Part shown: positions 7,066 to 16,932 of the stretch, in pieces
How the letters are laid out: each line of letters starts with the position of its first letter
How positions within the stretch are numbered: the first letter of the stretch is position 1
DNA from: Chryseobacterium oleae
Lineage (GTDB): Bacteria > Bacteroidota > Bacteroidia > Flavobacteriales > Weeksellaceae
NCBI RefSeq assembly: GCF_900115055.1
Contig: NZ_FOVD01000001.1
Coordinates: 124,001 to 188,000 of the forward strand
Length of the DNA: 64,000 nt
Direction: 5' to 3'
Translations under genes and position numbers: made by a program
Notes under the pieces: model-generated
What the model saw: only the letters and a program-made list of their open reading frames with translations
Told to the model about the DNA's origin: nothing
Databases searched by the model: none

Positions 7066-9882
7066 TTACACGGTAACTGGTCTTTTTACAGGAGCATCAT
7101 CTCTGTCGAAAACTCTGTTGATCACTGCATTCTGACTCTTCTCAAACATTTTGTGACTTCCCGGAGCCGGAGCACCGCTTGGTACCGGAGCTACTACCTG
7201 GATTCCCGTATCTCTGAAGTTTCTCAGGATATAAGACCATGCGCCCATGTTTTCAGGTTCTTCCTGAGCCCAGATCAGCTGTGTTCTGCTGTCATACTTG
7301 CTGAAGATAGCTTCTATAGCATCAGTCTGAAGCGGATATAACTGCTCGAATCTTACCAGTGCAATGTTTTCACAGTTAAGTTCTTCTTTCTTCGCTAATA
7401 ATTCGAAGTACAATTTACCTGAACACAATACTAATTTTTCTACTTTCTTAGGATCTGCTGTAGGATCGTCCAATATCGGCTGGAATGAACCGTTGGCGAA
7501 ATCTTCAAGCGGAGAAACCACTTTAGGATGTCTCAACAGAGATTTAGGGCTCATTACGATCAGCGGCTTTCTGAATGTCCATTTAAGCTGTCTTCTTAAT
7601 AAGTGGAAATAGTTGGCTGGTGAAGTAACGTTGGCTACTACCATATTTTCGTTCGCACAAAGCGTTAAGAATCTTTCTAATCTTGCTGAAGAGTGTTCTG
7701 CTCCCTGACCTTCTGAACCGTGAGGCAACAGCATCACCAATCCGTCCTGGATTTTCCATTTCTCTTCTGCAGCAGCCAGATACTGGTCTACGATGATCTG
7801 AGCACCGTTGACAAAGTCTCCGAACTGAGCTTCCCAGATCGTTAAAGTATTAGGAGAAACCATAGCATATCCATAGTCGAAACCTAAAACTCCGTATTCT
7901 GAAAGGTGAGAGTTGTATACATCAAACCTGCTTTCTGATACATGTCTCAACGGGATGTATTCTTCTTCCGTATCTTCTGTTTTCACTACCGCGTGTCTGT
8001 GAGAGAATGTTCCTCTTTCCACATCTTCTCCGGAAATTCTTACATTGTGACCTTCCACAAGAAGCGTAGCATACGCTAACCATTCTCCAAGAGCCCAGTC
8101 CAGTGAATTTCCTTCAATAGCTTTAATACGGTTATCAAACAGTCTTGTAATTTTATTGATGAACTTTTTGTCCGCAGGAAGAGATGACATTTTAATCGCC
8201 AGTTCTTTAAGCTTCTCTAAGTCATATTTTGTATCTACAGGAATCTGAACGGCCCCTCTTTTTCCGATAGGAAAATTGGTCCAGTCATCTGCCATAAACA
8301 GATCCATTACATTTTTTTCGATTTCTTTGGAAGCATCAAAATCTTTATCTAAAAGCACTTTGAAATCTGATTCCATTTTTGCGATCACATCGTTTGAAGT
8401 GATGCTGTCCTTAAGCAATTTATCCTTATAAATTTCTCTTGGGTTCGGGTGTTTAGAAATCAATTTGTAAAGATTAGGCTGGGTGAATCTAGGCTCATCA
8501 CCTTCGTTGTGCCCGTATTTTCTGTATCCTAATAAATCGATATAAACGTCTTTCCCGAACTTCGCTCTGAAGTCTGCTGCAAAATGCATCGCATGAACTA
8601 CCGCTTCAGCATCGTCAGCATTCACGTGCATTACCGGAGATTCCGTTACTTTTGCAATGTCTGTACAGTATGTTGAAGATCTTGCATCTGCATAGTTGGT
8701 GGTAAACGAAACCTGGTTGTTAACCACGATATGAACCGTTCCACCTGTTTTGTATCCTTCCAGCGTCATCATCTGAGCCACTTCATACGCGATACCCTGG
8801 CCGGCAATAGCACCGTCACCGTGGATCACGATAGGAAGAATCTTAGAACCATCTCCTTTGTATTTGTCATCTATCTTCGCACGGCAGATCCCTTCAACAA
8901 GAGCAGCTACTGTTTCAAGGTGAGATGGGTTCGGAGTAAGGTTGATAGCCACTTCCTCTCCTGAAGCTGTTTTCACGATTTTAGATGATCCTAAGTGATA
9001 TTTAACGTCACCTGAGAATACATCCTCTTCAAATTCTTTTCCTTCAAATTCTGAGAAGATCTGCTTGTAAGATTTCCCGAAAATATTTGACAACACATTC
9101 AGTCTACCTCTGTGAGCCATTCCAAGAACAACTTCGTCTACTCCTAATTGAGAAGATCTTGAGATCAACTGATCCAATGCAGGAATTAACGTTTCCCCTC
9201 CTTCCAGAGAGAATCTCTTCTGTCCTACGAACTTGGTGTGAAGGTAGTTTTCGAAAGCTACCGCCTGATTTAATTTCAGTAAAATCTCAGTTTTTTCGTT
9301 GGCAGAAAGACTTGGGTGATTTTCGTTCACCTGAAGCCATTTCTTGATGAAATCTTTTTCTTCAACGTTGTTGATATACGTATACTCTACCCCGATAGAA
9401 TCGCAGTAGATGCTTTCTAAATGCTTGATCAGGTCCTGTAGTGTTGCAGGTTCTTTCATCCCTGTTTCAACAGCACAGTTGAATTTTGTATTTAAATCCT
9501 CCTTGCTAAGACCGAAGTTCTCGATGTCTAAAGTAGGCGTATAGTGTCTTCTTTCTCTAACCGGGTTTGTTTTTGTGAACAAGTGCCCTCTCGTTCTGTA
9601 AGCCTCGATAAGGTTTACTACCTTGAACTCTTTTTTGATGTGTTCAGGAACCTCTCCACCGGCTACTGCCTGAGAGATCTGCTGTACTGCCGGAGCAACG
9701 CTGGCCGGAGCCTGAATGTATTGAATGTTATCATCATCTCCATAGTTCTCCAAAGCGAAATCGAAACCTTGAAAAAAGGCTTTCCATGATGGCTCCAAAG
9801 AATCCGGGAATTTTAAGTACTGTTGGTATAAATCCTCAATTAACTGAGAATGAGCTGCGTTTAGGAATGAAAATCTGTCCAT
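7066..9882 (-). CDS. sucA: 2-oxoglutarate dehydrogenase E1
   Basis: Thiamine-diphosphate-dependent decarboxylating subunit of 938 residues, normal for the family. The N-terminal FLNAAHSQLIEDLYQQY segment is the E2-docking helix region. MAHRGRLNVL and GDGAIAGQGI carry substrate- and ThDP/Mg-binding residues, and PHGSEGQGAEHSSARLERFL lies in the C-terminal pyrimidine-binding domain. It shares an operon with sucB in the usual E1-E2 order. A -7-like element lies 46 bases upstream. Nothing is missing or unusual in the sequence. Confidence 0.98.
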   Translation of the reverse strand: MDRFSFLNAAHSQLIEDLYQQYLKFPDSLEPSWKAFFQGFDFALENYGDDDNIQYIQAPASVAPAVQQISQAVAGGEVPEHIKKEFKVVNLIEAYRTRGHLFTKTNPVRERRHYTPTLDIENFGLSKEDLNTKFNCAVETGMKEPATLQDLIKHLESIYCDSIGVEYTYINNVEEKDFIKKWLQVNENHPSLSANEKTEILLKLNQAVAFENYLHTKFVGQKRFSLEGGETLIPALDQLISRSSQLGVDEVVLGMAHRGRLNVLSNIFGKSYKQIFSEFEGKEFEEDVFSGDVKYHLGSSKIVKTASGEEVAINLTPNPSHLETVAALVEGICRAKIDDKYKGDGSKILPIVIHGDGAIAGQGIAYEVAQMMTLEGYKTGGTVHIVVNNQVSFTTNYADARSSTYCTDIAKVTESPVMHVNADDAEAVVHAMHFAADFRAKFGKDVYIDLLGYRKYGHNEGDEPRFTQPNLYKLISKHPNPREIYKDKLLKDSITSNDVIAKMESDFKVLLDKDFDASKEIEKNVMDLFMADDWTNFPIGKRGAVQIPVDTKYDLEKLKELAIKMSSLPADKKFINKITRLFDNRIKAIEGNSLDWALGEWLAYATLLVEGHNVRISGEDVERGTFSHRHAVVKTEDTEEEYIPLRHVSESRFDVYNSHLSEYGVLGFDYGYAMVSPNTLTIWEAQFGDFVNGAQIIVDQYLAAAEEKWKIQDGLVMLLPHGSEGQGAEHSSARLERFLTLCANENMVVANVTSPANYFHLLRRQLKWTFRKPLIVMSPKSLLRHPKVVSPLEDFANGSFQPILDDPTADPKKVEKLVLCSGKLYFELLAKKEELNCENIALVRFEQLYPLQTDAIEAIFSKYDSRTQLIWAQEEPENMGAWSYILRNFRDTGIQVVAPVPSGAPAPGSHKMFEKSQNAVINRVFDRDDAPVKRPVTV

Positions 9883-9928
9883 TATTACAGTTTATCTATT
9901 ATTAAAATTTATTTGTAGAATTAATCTT

Positions 9929-9936
9929 CAAATTTA
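9929..9936 (-). promoter_or_regulatory. Candidate -7 element of sucAB
   Basis: Minus strand TAAATTTG, an exact TAnnTTTG match, 46 bases before the sucA ATG. Confidence 0.5.
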
Positions 9937-10006
9937 ATAAAAAAAACCGAGTTAAGACAGCCTGAGACCGTTAAAAAAAATTAAGAAAAAAATAAATGAA
10001 AAAAAA

Positions 10007-11047
10007 TTACTTAAACACTGATAATGAGAGCTTCATGTTCACCTCCTGTCCTTCTATTGGACGTTCAATAAAGGTTTGGCGGATATCTCCGAAGCGCATC
10101 TCGTCTTTTTTGGCCTTCTGAATCAGCTGCTGAACTGCCCTTATTCTGCCTTCATAATTTCCTTTGTAGTAGATCACGTAGTTTTGAGAAGGATTGATTG
10201 TACGGAAATTGAAATTATTATCCGTAACCCCGATCTTCTTGGAAAGTGGAATTCCCAGGAAGTAAGAAACCTCTTTGTCTTTATAGTTATCCGCATCCGT
10301 AATCAGTACCGGAAAGCCGAATTCATCGTCTTTTTTACCAAGATCCATCGTGATGTAGTTGTAAATTTTACTGTAATTCATCACGATATTTTTATACAAT
10401 GCTTCCTTCTTGTTGGATGCACTTACATTGATCCCCAAAATCAGCTTATCCTCTTCATTTTCGACCATCAGACTGTCATACTTGATGGACGCCATCTGGT
10501 GGTCTTTTTCTACCTTATTGCCCAATACATTTTTCAGATTCACCATGCTTTTGTTGATGTTTTCAGCAAACCGGTCTTCTGTCCAGAAATTTTCCACTCT
10601 TCTCAACACGGAAAGCTTAGGTGTATGTACGTTCCAGGTAATTTTCGTTTTTTCTGCAGACACCACTTTGAACTGAACATCAACGACCGTCGGGTTCTCA
10701 TTTCTATCCTCAAAAAGCTGGTAACGAAGGCTATTTAGGGGATTTTCGTAACGGATGAACATTTCACCGTCGGTATCGTTTTTAGGATCTACATAGCTGA
10801 TGGCACCACCCTGACCTTCGTAGGGCGTGTAATAATCTATGTCGATAGACTGCGAACTCGTGAAAAAGTTGTTCCAGCGCGTAAAATGCTGAAGATTATT
10901 AAACTGGGCAAAGACTTTATCGATGGGATAATCGATCTCTTTTTCTATCTTAAAGTCCTTGTTTTCATCCACAAAATAATACATGGAAGCAGCATAAGCT
11001 CCTACCAGCAAAACAAGAATCACGGCTGTAATTTTAAAAAAACGCAT
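10007..11047 (-). CDS. SRPBCC/START-like domain protein with N-terminal anchor
   Basis: 346-residue protein starting MRFFKITAVILVLLVGAY, a membrane anchor or uncleaved signal. Residues ~30-175 look like an SRPBCC (polyketide cyclase) fold: IDYPIDKVFAQFNNLQHFTRWNNF followed by alternating strands. The second half (~190-346) resembles GyrI-like or AraC effector-binding repeats, with FLGIPLSKKIG and VIYYKGNYEGRI. An earlier in-frame ATG gives six extra residues but would overlap the -7-like element at 11052-11059, so I prefer this start. The ligand and pathway are unknown. It is transcribed alone. Confidence 0.7.
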   Translation of the reverse strand: MRFFKITAVILVLLVGAYAASMYYFVDENKDFKIEKEIDYPIDKVFAQFNNLQHFTRWNNFFTSSQSIDIDYYTPYEGQGGAISYVDPKNDTDGEMFIRYENPLNSLRYQLFEDRNENPTVVDVQFKVVSAEKTKITWNVHTPKLSVLRRVENFWTEDRFAENINKSMVNLKNVLGNKVEKDHQMASIKYDSLMVENEEDKLILGINVSASNKKEALYKNIVMNYSKIYNYITMDLGKKDDEFGFPVLITDADNYKDKEVSYFLGIPLSKKIGVTDNNFNFRTINPSQNYVIYYKGNYEGRIRAVQQLIQKAKKDEMRFGDIRQTFIERPIEGQEVNMKLSLSVFK

Positions 11048-11051
11048 CGCA

Positions 11052-11059
11052 CAAAAGTA
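11052..11059 (-). promoter_or_regulatory. Candidate -7 element of the SRPBCC gene
   Basis: Minus strand TACTTTTG (TAnnTTTG), only four bases before the chosen ATG. If used, the mRNA would be practically leaderless. Confidence 0.45.
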
Positions 11060-11209
11060 AGACAAATAAAAAAAGTGACCAATATGTTGATCACCCTAGT
11101 TTTATGTTTAACACTAATTAACCTGATGGAGGTTGAAGGCGGGAAGACGGAAGTTACTGTCCGGAAACCTAATTACTAAAATCCTTAAAACTTCCAGGCC
11201 CCTTTCTAA

Positions 11210-12478
11210 TTAGCCTATATGCGTTCCAGAAGGAAGAACAGCTCCTTTCTTGATCACTACGATTCCATCCTGAACAGAGTGGGTTCCGTAATCGCCATCC
11301 GGAAGGTGTTTTCCTCCAATGATCTTGACATTATCACCGATATAACAGTTTTTATCAAGAATCGCTTTTTCAATGTAACAGTATTTCCCGATTCCCATAT
11401 TAGGACGGCCGTTTCTGTCGTTGAGGACAATTTCTGTCGTATTTTGATAGAAATCAGCACCCATCACGTAAGAATTTACGATGGTACTTCCTTTATCTAT
11501 TCTTGTTCTGTTTCCAATCACAGAATTCTCGATTTTATCAGCCATAATAATGCATCCGTCTCCAAAAACAGCTTTGCTTACGTAAGAACCGTTGATCTTA
11601 GACGGCGGAAGCATCCTCGCCCTTGTATAAATAGGTGAAGAAGAAAACAGATTGAACTGCGGAAGATCCTGACAAAGGTCCAGATTCGCCTCGTAAAACG
11701 ATTCTATGGTTCCGATATCCGTCCAATACCCTTCGTACTGATAGCTCAATGTTTTATACTTCCCTATTGAGTTTGGAATGATATCTTTTCCAAAATCATC
11801 GCCGGCTCCATCTTCGAACATCTTTTTAAGGATCGTTCTCGTGAAAATATAGATTCCCATCGAAGCCAGATATTCTTTTCCTTTGTGCTTGTTTTCCTCC
11901 GAAACCTCAGATTTTAAGCTGTCCAGAATATCGTATTCCGGTTTTTCATAGAAAGAGGTGATATTTCCGTCATCGTCAGATTTTAAAATCCCGAATCCGG
12001 TCGCATCCTTCGCTACCACCGGAATGGTCGCAATCGTTACATCGCCTCCATTTTCAATATGGAAATCCAGCATTTCTCTGAAATCCATCTGATAGAGCTG
12101 GTCACCGGAAAGGATCAGAATATAGTCATAATCATACTTTTCCAGGTGCTTCATCGACTGGCGGACCGCATCTGCTGTTCCCTGATACCAGCTTTCATTT
12201 TCCACATTCTGCTCGGCAGCAAGAATATCTACAAAGCCTTTGCTGAAAATATCAAAGTGATAGGAATTCTTGATATGTGAATTTAAGGAAGCTGAATTAA
12301 ACTGCGTTAAAACCAGGATTTTATTGAGTCCCGAATTCAGACAGTTGGAAATAGGAATATCTACCAGCCTGTATTTTCCTGCAATAGGAACTGCCGGTTT
12401 TGATCTTGAATACGTTAACGGGAATAATCTTGTCCCTCTGCCGCCTCCCAAAACAATGGAGATTACATTTCGTTTCAT
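11210..12478 (-). CDS. glgC: Glucose-1-phosphate adenylyltransferase
   Basis: ADP-glucose pyrophosphorylase, 422 residues, making ADP-glucose for glycogen. The N-terminal nucleotidyltransferase signature is VLGGGRGTRLFPLT, followed by SKPAVPIAGKYRLVDIPISN. SGDQLYQMD binds the nucleotide-metal, and FYEKPE and the YLASMGIYIF region are typical. The C-terminal left-handed beta-helix (~300-422) contains hexapeptide-like repeats used for allosteric control and oligomerisation. It is the last gene of the glgB-glgA-lipoprotein-glgC operon, 14 bases after the broken lipoprotein gene. Confidence 0.97.
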   Translation of the reverse strand: MKRNVISIVLGGGRGTRLFPLTYSRSKPAVPIAGKYRLVDIPISNCLNSGLNKILVLTQFNSASLNSHIKNSYHFDIFSKGFVDILAAEQNVENESWYQGTADAVRQSMKHLEKYDYDYILILSGDQLYQMDFREMLDFHIENGGDVTIATIPVVAKDATGFGILKSDDDGNITSFYEKPEYDILDSLKSEVSEENKHKGKEYLASMGIYIFTRTILKKMFEDGAGDDFGKDIIPNSIGKYKTLSYQYEGYWTDIGTIESFYEANLDLCQDLPQFNLFSSSPIYTRARMLPPSKINGSYVSKAVFGDGCIIMADKIENSVIGNRTRIDKGSTIVNSYVMGADFYQNTTEIVLNDRNGRPNMGIGKYCYIEKAILDKNCYIGDNVKIIGGKHLPDGDYGTHSVQDGIVVIKKGAVLPSGTHIG

Positions 12479-12492
12479 AAGTATCTTGCGTT

Positions 12493-13029
12493 TTATTGAA
12501 TTAAATTTACTGTTCTATTCTTAGTGTTTACTGCCAATCTAAAGCATTCTTTATTTTCGTATTTGAGTTCATGATTGTAAACAATGACTTTAAATTCACC
12601 ATCATCATTGAGCTCAAATACTTCTTTGTCTACATTATATGCCTCTATGTAATGCTTTTTAAGTTCATCCCTGAATACTTTATTCGTGATCAGAACATCC
12701 ATAACATCTACATTTTTCATAGCAAAGTCCTGCATATCTTTATCATAAGCTGCCGTCCAGCCTTTTCCGTATTTTCTTTCAATTGCAGCGTAGGTTCTTT
12801 TATTAATGGCATTTATAGCCCTTCCCTATTCATTACTTATCATACACCCGGATACGGCATAATACTTAATTTTCCATTTTTCAGATATCCCATCCATCTT
12901 CTCCTGTGCGCCCATTTCAGGCAGCCCATATCCATAAATCCAGTAATATCCGCCGTGGTAACTCCCTTCATCTTGTTTACACGAAGAAAGCATGATCATG
13001 ATGACAAAAAGAAAACCGGCAACTTTCAT
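12493..13029 (-). pseudogene. Lipoprotein gene interrupted by an in-frame TAG
   Basis: One reading frame would encode a 178-residue lipoprotein, but an amber codon at 12826-12828 cuts it after residue 67 (after MISNE). Both halves are in the same frame with no other stop, so it is a point nonsense change, not an indel. The N-terminal half has a lipobox (MLSSC, Cys17). The second half, GRAINAINKRTYAAIERKYGKGW and onward, is a typical flavobacterial unknown. There is no start codon placed to restart the second half at once; the first internal Met is about 30 codons on. It sits between glgA and glgC with tiny gaps, so it was once part of the glycogen operon. Function unknown. A base error in the assembly is also possible. 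Confidence 0.75.
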
Positions 13030-13033
13030 AGGA

Positions 13034-14440
13034 TCAGTTATTATATAAAGCTATATATTTTTCTGCAGATTTCTCCCATGCAAAATCAAAATTCATGTTC
13101 GCATGGATCAGTTCACTCATCACTCCTTTCTGATTATAAATTCCCATTGCTCTGTTCATAGCATGGACAATATCATCTACCCCCGGATAGGTGAAATTCA
13201 AACCAGCTCCTCCTGTTGAAATATCTTCTACCGTATCTCTGAGTCCTCCGGTATATCTTACGACAGGAACCGTGCCATATCTCATGGAATACATCTGATT
13301 CAGCCCGCAAGGCTCCACTCTTGACGGCATAAGCAGAAAGTCCGCCGAAGCATAGATCTTATGGGAAAGATGTTCCTTATAGCCCAGATCCAATGCGAAA
13401 TTGGTGTAGGTATGAGCATATTCTTTAAGCTTATTCTCAATATAGGTGTTTCCTGAACCGAGAATCATGATATTTAAAGCGCCGTAACTCTGTTTAATGC
13501 TTTTCCAGACTACATCCGGAAGGAAATCGGCTCCTTTTTCTATAGCAAATCTTCCTATGAAAGCAAAAAGCGGAAGATCAGGCTTCAATCCGTATTCTTT
13601 GCAAAGTTTTTCTTTGTTTTTCTTTTTTTGGGCAACCGCATTTTTACTATTGAAATTGAAATCCAGCATCGGATCTGTTTCAGGATCCCAAACTTCCGTA
13701 TCAATCCCGTTGATGATGCCGTATGCCTTTCCGAACTCTTCCCGCACCAGGCTTTCCAGTCCGCGGAAACTGATGAACAGTTCTTCCAGATACCCTTCTG
13801 AAACCGTGGTAAAAGCATTGGCACATTTGATCATGCTTGCCAATGGGTTCATATAACCATTCCAGTCCATAAGACCCCATTTATAAGAATCAAAAGACGG
13901 CATATAATTCGCCATATTCCAGCTCATCATACCCTGGTATTCTCCGTTGTGGATTGTTCCTATTGTTTTTACTCCTTTTAAAAATTCAAATTCCGGACAG
14001 TGCTGGGTCATAAAAGGCACCAATCCTGTATGGTAATCGTGACAGTGCAGGACATCCGGACGAATCTTCATGGCAGTCAGCCAATGCAGTACCGCATGCT
14101 GAAAAGCGATAAACTGAAAACTTTCATCCTGATACCCGTAAGGATTCTCGCGGTCTAAAAGTCCAGGAACTTTTACCATATACAGCTCAAATCCTAAAGT
14201 ATCCGTTTTCTCCTTCATCACCTGAACCTGCAACATATCCGGTCCCTGATGGATAAAACCATCAAAAACGATGTCAAATTCATGATTATGGACGAAAGGC
14301 TTGTTGTACCACGGCATGACCACCTTGGCGTCTATTCCTTTTATTTTGTTCTCATACTTCGGCAATGCGCCTACAACATCTGCCAGGCCGCCTACTTTGG
14401 CTACCGGATAACATTCTGTACTTAAGTGATAGATTACCAT
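13034..14440 (-). CDS. glgA: Glycogen synthase (ADP-glucose type)
   Basis: GT5 starch/glycogen synthase of 468 residues. It elongates alpha-1,4-glucan from ADP-glucose in the cytoplasm. The N-terminal KVGGLADVVGALP loop binds ADP-glucose. The C-terminal Rossmann domain contains FIGRFAIEKGADFL, the acidic-loop motif SRVEPCGLNQMYSMRYGTVPVVRYTGGLRDTV and the catalytic Glu of EPCG. It is the second gene of the glycogen operon, 59 bases after glgB, with the lipoprotein gene only four bases downstream. Confidence 0.97.
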   Translation of the reverse strand: MVIYHLSTECYPVAKVGGLADVVGALPKYENKIKGIDAKVVMPWYNKPFVHNHEFDIVFDGFIHQGPDMLQVQVMKEKTDTLGFELYMVKVPGLLDRENPYGYQDESFQFIAFQHAVLHWLTAMKIRPDVLHCHDYHTGLVPFMTQHCPEFEFLKGVKTIGTIHNGEYQGMMSWNMANYMPSFDSYKWGLMDWNGYMNPLASMIKCANAFTTVSEGYLEELFISFRGLESLVREEFGKAYGIINGIDTEVWDPETDPMLDFNFNSKNAVAQKKKNKEKLCKEYGLKPDLPLFAFIGRFAIEKGADFLPDVVWKSIKQSYGALNIMILGSGNTYIENKLKEYAHTYTNFALDLGYKEHLSHKIYASADFLLMPSRVEPCGLNQMYSMRYGTVPVVRYTGGLRDTVEDISTGGAGLNFTYPGVDDIVHAMNRAMGIYNQKGVMSELIHANMNFDFAWEKSAEKYIALYNN

Positions 14441-14499
14441 AATTTCAATGTCATTTGTATTTTGTCAGATTTTGCTTTAATTCCCAACATCATCATTCT

Positions 14500-16449
14500 T
14501 TATTTCTTATGTTTTATTCTGTGTAATTTATACTTTTTATCTTTTTTCTGTCTTAAAATAATTCCGGCCAATGGCGGCAGTTTTAAGGTGATAGATTTCG
14601 GATGGCGCATCCATTCTTCATATTTTTCATTCAGAATTTCAGCTTCCGTCCCGCTTCCGCTGTATCTGTGGTCATCAGAATTAAGAACAACTTCCCAATG
14701 AGTTCCTGCGCCCACTCCTATTGTATACTCAAAAACCTGGGGTGTAAGATTTAAAACAACCATCAGAACATCATCTCTTCTTTTCCCTTTTCTCAGATAT
14801 ACATACACCGAATTCTCCAGATCATCCGCTTCTACCCATTCAAACCCGTTTTTATTAAACTGATTCTCATAAAAAGCGGTTTCATCACGATAAAGATGAT
14901 TAAGATCTTTTATAAGTGTCTGCATTCCTTTATGAACAGGATATTCCAGCAAATGCCAGTCCAGACTGCGGGTGAAATTCCATTCACCGGTTTGTGCAAA
15001 TTCATCACCCATAAACAGAAGCTTAGCTCCCGGATGGGTATACATATACACGTAAAGCGCACGGAGATTGGCAAATTTCTGCCATTCGTCGCCCGGCATT
15101 TTATAGATGAGACTTGCCTTCCCATGAACCACTTCGTCATGTGACAGCGGCATCATATAATTTTCATTATACATATACACGGAGGCAAAAGTGATTTTAT
15201 GATGATGGTACTTCCTGTTTTCCGGAGCTTCTTTAAAATAATCCAGCGTATCATGCATCCATCCCATCATCCATTTCATTCCAAAACCTACACCACCGTC
15301 ATGAACAGGTTTTGTAAGCAAAGGAAAATCTGAACTTTCTTCAGCTATCGTCATGATGCTGTCTCCAAATTCTTTATAAACCGCCGTATTGAATTCCTGC
15401 AGGAAAGCTTTGGCTTCAAGATTTACATTTCCGCCTTCTATATTAGGCTCCCACTCGCCTTCATTCCTTGAATAATCGAGATGAAGCATTGAGGTCACCG
15501 CATCTACACGAAGTCCGTCGGCATGATACCGTTCCAGCCAGAACATGGCATTGGAAATCAGAAAAGATTTAACCTCATTTCTGCCGTAATTGAAAATATA
15601 CGACTTCCAGTCGGGATGAAAACCTTTCCTCGGATCTTCATGCTCATAAAGATAAGAACCGTCGAAACGGTGAAGTCCATTGGCATCACCCGGAAAATGG
15701 GAAGGTACCCAATCCAGAATAACCCCGATATCATTTTTATGAAGTTCGTCAATCAGAAACATCAGATCCTGCGGAGAACCGAAACGTGAAGTAGCAGCAA
15801 AAAAACCTGTGATCTGATATCCCCAACTCGGGTCATAAGGATATTCCATAACCGGCATGAATTCTACGTGCGTAAAACCCATTTCCTTGGCATAAGGAAC
15901 CAGCTTTTTAGCAATATCACGATAGTTTAAATATTGATCCGGAGCTTCTCCCTGTCTAACCCAGGAACCCAGATGAAGTTCGTAAACAGATATAGGTGCG
16001 TCCAGACTGTTATTCTTCCAGCGCTTTTTCATCCAGTCTTCATCACTCCACTCATACCAGGTGGTGGAAACCAACGATGCCGCCTGCAGATTCTGCTCCC
16101 AGCTTAAAGCGTAAGGATCACTTTTCTCCAGAATTTCACCTCTGGCTGTTTCTATAGCATATTTGTATAAAGTACCCCAGGTAAGTCCGGCAATAAAACC
16201 TTCCCAAATTCCGGAGCCGTCCCATCTCGGGAACAGAATATGATCTTTATGATTCCAGTTGTTGAAATTTCCTATGACGGAAACTTTTTTGGCATAGGGA
16301 GCCCAAACCGAAAAGTAGACGCCTTTTACACCGTCTTTTTCCACAGAGTGTGCTCCAAATTTCCCATACAGCTTATAATGCCTTCCTTCTTTGAAAAGGT
16401 AGACATCATGGTCCGTGAACAGCGTATAGGATTTAACAGAATTCATCAA
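14500..16449 (-). CDS. glgB: 1,4-alpha-glucan branching enzyme
   Basis: GH13 branching enzyme of 649 residues. It creates alpha-1,6 branches in glycogen. The N-terminal CBM48 domain (~25-115) includes FSVWAPYAKKVSVIGNFNNWN. The catalytic barrel shows the GH13 motifs GLRVDAVTSMLHLDYSR (nucleophile Asp), IAEESSDFP (acid Glu) and LPLSHDEVVHGK (third Asp). It is the first gene of the glycogen operon on the minus strand. The 480-base gap upstream separates it from a divergent esterase with its own GNFNNWN-type domain. Confidence 0.97.
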   Translation of the reverse strand: MMNSVKSYTLFTDHDVYLFKEGRHYKLYGKFGAHSVEKDGVKGVYFSVWAPYAKKVSVIGNFNNWNHKDHILFPRWDGSGIWEGFIAGLTWGTLYKYAIETARGEILEKSDPYALSWEQNLQAASLVSTTWYEWSDEDWMKKRWKNNSLDAPISVYELHLGSWVRQGEAPDQYLNYRDIAKKLVPYAKEMGFTHVEFMPVMEYPYDPSWGYQITGFFAATSRFGSPQDLMFLIDELHKNDIGVILDWVPSHFPGDANGLHRFDGSYLYEHEDPRKGFHPDWKSYIFNYGRNEVKSFLISNAMFWLERYHADGLRVDAVTSMLHLDYSRNEGEWEPNIEGGNVNLEAKAFLQEFNTAVYKEFGDSIMTIAEESSDFPLLTKPVHDGGVGFGMKWMMGWMHDTLDYFKEAPENRKYHHHKITFASVYMYNENYMMPLSHDEVVHGKASLIYKMPGDEWQKFANLRALYVYMYTHPGAKLLFMGDEFAQTGEWNFTRSLDWHLLEYPVHKGMQTLIKDLNHLYRDETAFYENQFNKNGFEWVEADDLENSVYVYLRKGKRRDDVLMVVLNLTPQVFEYTIGVGAGTHWEVVLNSDDHRYSGSGTEAEILNEKYEEWMRHPKSITLKLPPLAGIILRQKKDKKYKLHRIKHKK

Positions 16450-16932
16450 GATATGGTCTTACTTTATTTTTGTCTGAAACTACGAAAATTCCCTGCAATA
16501 AAGGTTAATAATTAGTCAATTTATTATTATGTTAACAGAGTTTGGAATAAGATACCACTTATTGTAGAGCCAAGAGTCAAGAACCAGGAATCAAGATGTC
16601 AGATTTCAGATATGAGACTTTTAGGTTAAGGCTGAAATTGAGGTAGAAAATACTAATGGTGAGTTTTAAGTTGTAAAGATTTAGAAACATCATTTGGACA
16701 CAATCAATCTATTTACTACGAACTAGCAACTCTACACTCCAACATCTTAACACCATATATCCCACTCTCAAACCCAAAAACTCCCAGACTCTCAAACCCA
16801 TACCCCGCACCCCGTAATCTTGAAACTTTTCAGCACATTGATCAAATATATTATTTTTTACATTCATTTTTTTATGATTTTAAAACAATCTTTTTTATAA
16901 ATTTAGCTTCCAATTTATATTAAACACATAGG
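16450..16932. repeat. Intergenic region with degenerate repeats
   Basis: 483 bases between the divergent glgB and the esterase gene, with no gene seen. 16565-16625 resembles the CAAGA / GATGTCAGATTTCAGA family of 5040-5190. 16720-16830 is a C-rich series of AACTAGCAACTC / CTCAAACCC-like units. The last 90 bases are very AT-rich and must hold the promoter of the esterase; the nearest -7-like match (TAAATTTA) has one mismatch. Confidence 0.5.

Noticed and set aside
10076-10738. 220-residue open frame on plus, opposite the SRPBCC gene
   Set aside because: His/Ile/Phe-rich shadow of a minus-strand gene with clear domains and a promoter; no recognisable product.
12571-13161. 196-residue plus-strand frame over the broken lipoprotein and glgA
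   Set aside because: Phe/Tyr/Ile-rich composition typical of reverse-strand shadows; overlaps two real genes.
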